The notes beneath the pieces are model-generated. The model saw only the letters and a list, made by a program, of their open reading frames with translations, did no database searches and was not told where the DNA came from. Both the position numbers and the translations under genes were made by a program. Positions 55,931 to 64,000 of a stretch of DNA of 64,000 nt are shown in pieces; the stretch's first letter is position 1; every line of letters starts with the position of its first letter. The stretch comes from Marisa cornuarietis (lineage: Eukaryota > Mollusca > Gastropoda > Architaenioglossa > Ampullariidae). Where the stretch lies: positions 1,017,501 through 1,081,500 of the forward strand of contig SMMW01000612.1 of assembly GCA_004794655.1 (NCBI GenBank), given 5' to 3'.

Positions 55931-58900
55931 GTTCAGGCTTCATATTATTGGGAATTTAGATTCAACTTCTGTTTCAAGCGCTACCTTACTCAAAAGGCCA
56001 AGAACTATCCTCATCGGCAACGATAACCCATGTTTTATTAATCACAAATCAAGAGTACGCAAGTGTGAAAATCACGTAGTGATGTTTTTTTTCTTAAAGT
56101 ACTTTAATTTCTATCTGAAGTGTGTGAATATTGTAAATAATAGTTGTTTACAACTTGACAGGTTAGTCCATAGAATAGACAACCTAATGTGAGGTTTTCA
56201 TAGAACATAGTTCTTAACTGTTAAGTGAGATACTCCCTGGTCTAAGACAGCTCTTTGTACCTTCGTCGCCAGAGGATCGAAGTTTATCTGACGTTGTTGA
56301 CGAACCGAATGCATCATCGACGGTTGATAGAAAGACATGACATAACACTACGAGTAACAAGTCATCTGCGTGGCGAGCAATTCACTGTCAGACTTGCTAC
56401 CTATGTCTTGACTTGAGGGGACCTTTAACGCAGAGAGACTGAGACGAAGAAGAAATCATGGGAGGGGAGAAGCAGTCCCAGAGCTGAGTAGATGTATACC
56501 TGTTTGTGAGAGTGGATGGTGGTGTTATGGTAATTATAAAAGCTATATCATAAAGTGCAGGCTTAGAACTTTTTTTTTACAGGCATTAAACATACAGTTC
56601 CAGAAAAACGGTCAAAGTACAAGCTTCTGTCCAAATTATTTCGCCTGATTCGTCAATGCATCTACAAGCTCATTAATAGTTGTCACTACCAAATTTCATT
56701 TGATTATACACTAAACGATTTAATAAATAATTATTGCTGTTTAATAATGTTAGCGAATGCTTTATCAGACTTTAGTCTAAGCGTTTTCATAGGACTGCTT
56801 ACCGTAAAAAAAAGTAATACACATACTACGGTCAGGTAATATTTCTATAGATGTTTTATAAATATTTATTATAATTTTTAGCTAATGCTTTTATTCTGGC
56901 ATCGTATATTATTGTACAAGTAATACTTATATATAGGTTAAGAAGTGAGACTTTGCTTAATCTTTTTATCATTGCTTTATTTACTTATTGGTATTATTTC
57001 TTTATGTTTTGTGACCCTCTACGACGAAATGAATGTTAAGTCGGAAATATGAGATTGGGTTATTTGCATATTTTTAAAATTTACAGATTTTTACTTTTCT
57101 TTTGATACTAAAGTTGTTCTTCTAGTCCAAAAATTGAGTGAGGTATAAAGGTTTGAAGTATGACAGTACGTTGGCGGCTTTTGAGAGAAGCGGATTTTCA
57201 ACGATTCCACTGGGTTTTCCCTTAGCAACGGGTACTTCTAATTGTTCAGACTGTACTAACTTTTGCACGATGATAAAGTACAGCACTCTACATCATTTCA
57301 AGTAACAAAAAACCATAACAATGAATATTTATGTACCTTTTAGTGTCTTACTCTATTAGTAAAATAAACGCAAATAGAAAAAAAACTGTGACCGCATGGT
57401 AATTAATATGCGCGCTCACAGAAACAGCCGAATATTCAAAAATGATCTACTAGTGTGGCACAAATTAGTAGAAAACCGCATGCCTTAACATGCCGGAAAA
57501 CTTGGAGAACTGGCGGGTCACATAAAAATAAAAATTTCTAGATTCACCACTTCCACGCCAAATTGTGTTTGTTTATGCACATGTACTCTTAATTCACTCA
57601 GCACTCAATGAACACTTTCCCCTTTATTTACTGAAAAGTTCTTTGTTACTGTCTTGGTTGATTTAAAGCTAATGATGCTTCGTCACAGATATGTTTTTGC
57701 CAGGCTTTTGCTTTAGACAGCACGTGTCAACAAAACCTTGCGGAAGAAACGAGTTTCGTCCCCTTCAGCCAATCGCTAAGCGCCTTTCGTTTGGTTATGA
57801 AGGGCAATTCAGTATCTGACTCTCCCATTGGATAGCGTCGAGATCAACCACGAGATTTGTTTACTTCTAAACTTTAGTAGATAAAGCATCTGATTAATTC
57901 ATATTTGAATCAGTCATTAAAAGCGACTGAAAATACACATTCCGGGCTTTTTGGCAATGCAACACACGATGGGGCTCTGACACGAAAATGATAACGAAAC
58001 AGCGATTTAATTTTGTCACTTTTCATAGGAAATCTAGACTATTTATTTTTATGTGCAAGAGTAACAGCATAAACGTGCCAAAATTTTAATTTAGTTGTTG
58101 ATTAGTGACGATAATATAGAATATGGGAAACATATTATCAGTATTTTTAAATGACTGCTTAAAATACTTTAAAATGTACAAGAAACTCAGTGTCTGTCCA
58201 CACGAAATAGCGGTGAAATAAATAAAATTTATGATGCGTCAGTTTGTCTCGTTGTGATTGAATTACTATTTCTGCCCTCTTCAAAAATGAACGTTTTAAT
58301 CGCTATTACGAAGTCCCAACCTGGGAAGTCGGAAGCCTGCCGAGTTGTTTCTCTACTTCTTCTTTTGCTGGAAATGGTCCACGAGGAAAGGGACAGTTTT
58401 TATGCCACAGAATGGAGCATGCTTAAGTATCAGCATTTATACAAATTGTAGCACTCGGTTTTTAAAGCATTTTTTTCAAGTTTACTTTCTCAGCCTGACC
58501 GTTCTTTACTTTATTTGATTCCTTTTATTAATGCAAGTACAAACGCTCGTGCAATCTTACTTTCTTTATCTTACCATTACTGTTGAAAAATAATAATGCA
58601 AATAATTAGGAAATAGGGATGATTTAAACCGTCTTTTACGTTTTCTAGGTAAAAATTATTTTCAAAAGATTATTTGCACTGTCCTTATTATGTTTCGATT
58701 TTTCCTTACAAAGATTTGGAAAAGAGAACACCATTGTATGCACCACCTTCTTTCTTAAACTCATAGAAAGCCAGTAAACACACACACACACACACACACA
58801 CACAAAACACACAAGATACATACAAATGCGCACGCACATACAACTGCACGCTCTCTCCAGCGCACGAACATATACGCATGCATAATATGAAAAACATGCG

Positions 58901-59309
58901 CATCCCGATTGATTTTTTTAGAGTGTAATGATAGTTCACCTTTTAAGAAAGCACGTGCAGAAAACTTGGGCTTTTGAATAATAATACACCACCAAGCGCA
59001 AAACAATCAGTTGCATAATTTGTAATATTTTCCTACTGATTAGCTTTCGTTAGTTTTATTTTTTGTTTGTAAAGCATTATGCCGAGGGTGTTATTTAATA
59101 AAAATATCTTTTCTTGGGGAAAAACCTGATTAAACACAGAAGAAGCAACAACTGTGTCAACTGATAATTATAAATACAAGAGTAAGATCCCTAAAAGGTG
59201 TTTAGTCCTATGTATCGAGACAGTGAACCATCGAAGTTTTAAACAACTAAATGAAATAATCAGAACATCAAGTCTCACGATTTTACCTACGAGTTACGAA
59301 CCTGGCATT
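55931..59309. other. Intergenic, no gene recognised
   Basis: AT-rich, with a CA run at 58778-58803. Open frames at 55929-56192 and 58254-58451 have no motif. From 59154 the receptor frame is open but lacks an ATG until 59310. Confidence 0.5.
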
Positions 59310-60455
59310 ATGAGTCACTATTTGAATCTTACCTGTGATGATATAAACACCACCTCAGGGATAAGTAGTGATTTTTTTGTGAATCTTATCAGTCAACAGA
59401 CAAACAGCAGCTCACGAGACAACTTTCATCTCAGTGAGTCTCTCATCTCCCCAGAGATCCGACACCTGATTGAACTCATTTGTTCTGCTATCCTGACGAC
59501 AGTCTTGTGTGTCATCGGCATCCCCACGAACATCGTCAACTGTCTAGTCTTCTGGCGACAGGGGCTGGAAGATCGAATGAACGTCTGCCTTTTTGCTCTT
59601 TCATTGGTTGATTGCTTTTATTTAACTGGCACGTTTTTCGTATCTTCTCTAAGTTTCTTTATCAAACTTGTTGACACAATTACAGGGGAAGAATATTTTG
59701 CGAAGGTGACTGTTTTGTTTGTTGGTGTCGTGTATGGCCTAAGGTCATCGTCCTGTGTCATCACTACAGTCATCGCCGTGGAGAGATGCGCATGCGTGTT
59801 GTATCCATTACGAGCCCCTACACTGATGCGCTCTACGACGATGGCTATGTTGATGGTTCTCAGCACCCTACTGTTTCAGGTCACCTATCTTGTCAGTCCA
59901 TTTACTTATAGAGCGGCTTTAGTCAAGACAATGACAGAAGTCCACTGGGTGCTTCTTCCTACTCAATTTCGCCAAGACAATATACTAGGACAACATATAA
60001 CCGTCATTATACTTGAAATTCTTGTCCCAGCTCTTACATTTCTGTTAGTTTTAGTGGCAACATGCCTAACAGTGGTAAAGCTTAAAAGTGCTATGACGTG
60101 GCGAGAAAAGACGAGCTCCTCCACAATTGAGAGTCGCAGTCAGCAGGTTGCACTGACTGTCATGCTTGTCACCGTTTCGTGTGTCTACGTCATCACTATG
60201 GCGCCCTCAGTAGCGCGTGGAATGAGTCTGTTAGTGGATGGGGCTGAGTTGTTTACTGGGCGCTACAACGATCTTTCTCTGTCGGTAAGTGCGGTTGTAA
60301 ACGTTTGCGCGCGAATAAACAGTTCTGTTCGATTCTTCGTTTACTACAGTCGATCCTCAAGATTTCAACATGTCTTGCATAGTTTTTTCAGTTGTACTAG
60401 AATCGGTAAAACATCCGTAAGTCACGAATTCTCTACAGTTACATATGTAAGGTAA
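59310..60455 (+). CDS. Gastropod candidate chemosensory receptor (7TM GPCR, group B, long N-terminus)
   Basis: Single-exon gene of 381 residues. The frame is open for 52 codons upstream, from a GTG at 59154, but contains no ATG before 59310, so that ATG is taken as the start. The ~75-residue N-terminus is longer than in its relatives and has three sequons (NLT, NTT, NSS). Landmarks are PTNIVNC and WRQGLEDR after TM1, SLVDCFYL in TM2, TGEEY in loop 1, VERCACVLYPLRA after TM3, SRSQQVALT in ICL3, TMAPSVARG in TM6 and INSSVRFFVYYSRSSRF in TM7. It lacks cysteines in extracellular loops 2 and 3. The upstream open stretch could be part of an alternative 5' exon. No disruption is seen. Confidence 0.9.
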   Translation: MSHYLNLTCDDINTTSGISSDFFVNLISQQTNSSSRDNFHLSESLISPEIRHLIELICSAILTTVLCVIGIPTNIVNCLVFWRQGLEDRMNVCLFALSLVDCFYLTGTFFVSSLSFFIKLVDTITGEEYFAKVTVLFVGVVYGLRSSSCVITTVIAVERCACVLYPLRAPTLMRSTTMAMLMVLSTLLFQVTYLVSPFTYRAALVKTMTEVHWVLLPTQFRQDNILGQHITVIILEILVPALTFLLVLVATCLTVVKLKSAMTWREKTSSSTIESRSQQVALTVMLVTVSCVYVITMAPSVARGMSLLVDGAELFTGRYNDLSLSVSAVVNVCARINSSVRFFVYYSRSSRFQHVLHSFFSCTRIGKTSVSHEFSTVTYVR

Positions 60456-62430
60456 TTATATATATTTATACCTGGTACTAACAGCAATGATTAACCAGTA
60501 GCATAAAATGTTTTAAATTACGAATAACATAATGAAAAAATACACATATACATATATAAATATATATGCCCCGCCATTAAGAAAAGAGTCCTAACTCTCA
60601 CACACCAGTTTTGTAGCAGATGCCCTGAATTTGATTTGAATCAAAAAAAGCCTCAATCATTAAATTAACAAGAAAATACATGGTTGCATAAAAATATTAG
60701 TAACAATTATCTTAAGAAATATTTTAATTCAATTCAAACTATGTTTGGTGTCGTCGTCCTCCCACAATCTACTCATGTTACACCTATCCGAGAGCACGGA
60801 ATCGGCCATTTCTATCTTTAAAGATACTAAATCAAATATTAATCAATCATAAAGTTTGTCTGTAAAAGCTTACCAGTAAGCAGATCTGGTCATAGATGCC
60901 AACGCTGTCCTTTGGGTTAATAAAATACTGAATTATCCTTATAACGAGCGATTGGCTTACGAGCAGGTAACTTGGTTACCCGGGATTTCTTTACAGTTTC
61001 AAAGCGTTGAGTAAAGCGAGAAAATGGCAAAACAATGTCTTACTGATAAAAAATAATTAGCTTTACCTAATTACGATCAATCTTCGACTCTTTAACATTC
61101 AGAACACACAGCTCGAAAGATTATATTTCGGGAAAGATGACACTGCAGACGACTTAGCGAGTGATGACTGAATCAGGGTGTAAAGGGAACATTTTTCAGA
61201 GAGCAGCGACTACATTTACGAAGATGATAATATATCAGTCGCTTAAATCATTCTTTCATCGGAGAAGACTGAAAATGAAAATTTCTCCTATTTTATTGTG
61301 TTTAATTCGAATGTGCATGCTGATTGGAATGTAGTAACACTTCTATTCCACTGCTGCTTGTTTTATTAACAGGGAAAGGTACTAACAACTACAGATATTT
61401 ATTGATATGAACATTGTTTGTGCTTTGAAATGTGTCTCTAAATGTGTTGTCTTCTTAGTATTATGTGTTTCTTAGGATAAAAAAATTATCCTGCTTAGCT
61501 GAAATCGCACTTGCACACTTTAAATTTGTATAACTCATTCAGTTTGATTACAAGAAGGACAATTTTAGTTTCAAAAAAAGGTTAAAGGTTGTTATTTTTG
61601 ATCATACACTTTTTTAAAATTGTTGAATTAAGACTTATTTGGGGGTGGCGGGTCATATATATATATATATATATATGAAGTAAAGTGTTCTTCAACTATA
61701 ATTTTGTGAATCTAGGTGATTCAATGATGCTGATTTACTAAGCTGTACAAGGGATTTAAATCATCATCCTAACCTTCTTGTTTACAGTAAATTCTTATCA
61801 GAAGTAGTTTTCTCGTTGATTTCAAGTCTACGCATACAAATTTGACTAGTGACATGGTGACCACAATCCCCAGATGAGTATGGGTGACTCGTTTACTTCA
61901 GAGAAAATAAATTAAACTGTAACATTTCTTCGCTGATACAAAGATAAGCACTGTTTCCTTTCTCCCACAGCCATTTTGATTATCTATTTAAAACTTTTAT
62001 AACCTGTCTCTAAGCTTTTAATATTACATAACCGTGTCAGTAAATTAGTGTAGCAAAGACAAGTTAAGGTCAAAACTTTAAAAGGGTTCCCAAAAGAACA
62101 TTCTCGAGTTTTTAGTGACCAGTGTATCTGCTAAATTCGTGAGCAAAAATCTCTTTTTCGACGATCACAATGTTTGTAAGACGCGTACTGACCCAGCGGC
62201 TACCTCTTCTAATTAAGATTCAGCGCCTTTGTATTATTACCGAGAGATGGATTAATGGGAAGCTTCATTGGGTGTGTTTTATGTGATAAACATTTAAATG
62301 TTGTAACCGCTCATTTTGGCTTATATTATGTTTATTATTAATTGCTACAGGACCGTGTGGTCAGTAGCTAGCGCCGACGTAACATTTCTCTTGAGGTTTA
62401 GAATTATTTAAGTTTGTCAGAACTATCCAT
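60456..62430. other. Intergenic, no gene recognised
   Basis: AT-rich; a TA run lies at 61656-61676. No motif-bearing frame. Confidence 0.5.
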
Positions 62431-62464
62431 TAAATCACAAGGTTCAAATTACAGGTTATTCTTC

Positions 62465-62740
62465 ATGGTAGAAATGAACAAATCTTACGTGCCTTGTATG
62501 TGGTTAGACGTATTTATCTCCGTTATGATTTGTCAGACACACCTAACCAGGACTTCTCTGGCTCATGTGTTGGCCTACCTACTGCTTTCGTCAGTCAACA
62601 TCACCGCCATTGACCCGGGGTGTATTTACGAGGAGAACTCTGCCACCCAGCACCAACCTTGCTTCCACGAGGAACATCATGCCGAGCCCTCAACCATGAT
62701 CTCGATAAATTTAACCCAAGGATCACTCGTCAGCGAGTGA
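62465..62740 (+). CDS. Hypothetical small protein with signal-like segment
   Basis: A 91-codon frame from ATG 62465 (other in-frame ATGs at residues 4, 12 and 21). Starting at Met21 it looks like a signal peptide: a short polar stretch with His and Arg, the hydrophobic LAHVLAYLLLSSV, then NITAID where cleavage could occur. About 40 polar residues with two cysteines and one sequon (NLT) follow. A splice-acceptor-like TTACAG lies just before (62449-62454), so this may be one exon of a larger transcript. Composition is less AT-rich than around it. No family recognised; it could be chance. Confidence 0.3.
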   Translation: MVEMNKSYVPCMWLDVFISVMICQTHLTRTSLAHVLAYLLLSSVNITAIDPGCIYEENSATQHQPCFHEEHHAEPSTMISINLTQGSLVSE

Positions 62741-63690
62741 AGTGAATTATCAATACCTCGCAATCGATCTTTACAGTCTAATCAAGTTTTTAAGCATGAA
62801 AATACTCGCTCGTGTCCTATTTTTCCCTAGTTATTGTAGGTTTAATCAACTTTGTTTGGACTTGAGTACAAAAGTGTATGGTATTAATCGTCTCGTCTTT
62901 GATGGCTTTGTTAAAGATCGCTACCTTTCTTTTAGTTTCAGTGTCAACATTTACAACAAATCTAAATGTTAGAAGTGCTAGCTATGCGGATAAAAAACAC
63001 CATCCACGCTTGTGTTCTCAGCCTTTGTAAAAGATACCTGGCACGGGTAGACGCACTTACCATACACGTTTCGTGAACCACTTACTGCACCGTGGAAAGG
63101 GTAGAAACCCCGAATTCCTCTCGAAGGCAATCACAGATGAACACTGGACGAGATGCGCTGTAGGATTCCGTTGTTTAATATTCCGACAGAAGTCGCTAGT
63201 GGGTCCGATGGTTTGACAGGGGATGACTATCCTCTGTGCCCTTGTGGTTTCCCGAGACGACTTGTACTCCCGTCAATTGCGACCTGTAACTTGTATGTTA
63301 TCTATAAGCACTTCTCTTGTTGCTTATACTCCATTCATACTCCTTTTAATATTATCCTCAATCAAAGCAAACATTCGATGGATCTTTCAATAACAGTACT
63401 TTAATTGCACAAAGTTACACACCCATGAACTAGTCTTAAAAAAATTTACCAAATATATCTAAAAGGTATATTTTATAGAATAGGTAGCTTACAAAACACA
63501 AAACCTGCGGGTGCAAATAACTCCAGCTATCTTTGGCTTTCATGGGGAAAACAACTGACTTTCTTCAACCTCCCATGACGATTGAGTGTACAATGAAAAA
63601 AGGACTGACCACATTGAAAGAACGCTGCAAAAACAAAACAGAACAAAACAAAATGTGTGGATATGTCACAATCAAATTACTTCTCAGCAG
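62741..63690. other. Intergenic, no gene recognised
   Basis: Short frames at 62742-62972 and 63153-63404 without motifs. Confidence 0.4.
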
Positions 63691-63699
63691 ATGCAACCC

Positions 63700-64000
63700 G
63701 TTTTTTTTTTTTTTTGTTGTTTTTTTTTTTGTCTAAACCTAGTTTTTCATCCATGACCCTGATTTTCCCTCTATAAATAAATCTTGGCTTGTACAGCGCT
63801 GTATCCTGGCCTGTGGACAACCCGAGGTACTTCACAGAAAGTGATGTGACTTCAACATAAGGTGATGACAAAATGTCCGCCTGTATTGCAGCTTTGCCTT
63901 GTCGTGAGGGGCGGTAGGCAATTCCTATAAGGAATGGAAAGATTTCTTTTACTGCATAAAGAAGGACGACCTTAGACACGTGGCAGGTCACATTGCAAAA
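63700..64000 (-). repeat. Possible retroposed 3' end with oligo(A) tail
   Basis: On the minus strand, 300 bases of less AT-rich sequence with an open frame (63991 downward) run into a long A-rich tail (poly-T at 63700-63731 on the plus strand, interrupted once). A mildly coding-like body ending in an A-tract suggests a retroposed sequence whose 5' part lies beyond the window. The protein is not recognised and no AATAAA precedes the tail. Confidence 0.3.

Noticed and set aside
1..64000. tRNA, rRNA, CRISPR or bacterial-type operon
   Set aside because: None seen. Regular repeats are microsatellites, minisatellites or transposon copies, and the gene style is clearly animal nuclear.

Overview
The window is eukaryotic nuclear DNA. 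It is AT-rich and gene-poor, with many microsatellites, decayed retrotransposons and intronless receptor genes. The receptors are rhodopsin-class seven-helix proteins of the type described as candidate chemosensory receptors in sea hares and other gastropods. Telltale features are a TNIINC-type TM1, a WRQGL loop, DRC or ERC after TM3, and NS(S/A)-x-(H/N)-x-F-x-Y-Y in TM7. A gastropod mollusc is therefore the best guess; the species cannot be read from the sequence.

Layout. The cluster holds six complete single-exon receptors: 16232-17278 (+), 19742-20791 (-), 26583-27647 (-), 32310-33359 (+), 35674-36720 (+) and 52431-53534 (+). A seventh complete one with a longer N-terminus lies at 59310-60455 (+). 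The 5' two thirds of another runs off the left edge at 1-646 (-). Four broken pieces lie at 11100-11571 (-), 42514-42978 (+), 45769-46602 (-) and 46603-46823 (+). By sequence they fall into three groups. Group A is 1-646, 11.1 kb, 16.2 kb, 19.7 kb and 26.6 kb. Group B is 32.3, 35.7, 42.5 and 59.3 kb. Group C is 45.8, 46.6 and 52.4 kb.

Recent genome change is visible in several places. Two group-A genes sit on the arms of a ~2 kb inverted duplication (16.0-18.15 and 19.04-21.03 kb). The tail of the 52.4 kb gene plus ~2 kb of its 3' flank is duplicated at 46.6-48.5 kb, joined head-on to a decapitated minus-strand receptor. A partial copy of the 35.7 kb gene and parts of its flank lies at 42.5-43.5 kb. 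A ~240 bp short repeat has inserted cleanly into one of the duplicated flanks at 54.3 kb.

The rest is intergenic. It contains a decayed non-LTR retrotransposon (4.0-6.5 kb) and fragments (14.25-14.8 and 29.0-29.3 kb), a probable solo LTR (11.69-12.06 kb), a decayed THAP-like zinc finger (50.85-51.1 kb), minisatellites (3.1 and 15.2 kb), SINE-like repeats and long TG/TA tracts. No tRNA, rRNA, CRISPR array or bacterial-type operon was seen. The receptors probably act independently, each a single chemoreceptor in sensory neurons; what ties the cluster together is birth-and-death evolution rather than a pathway.
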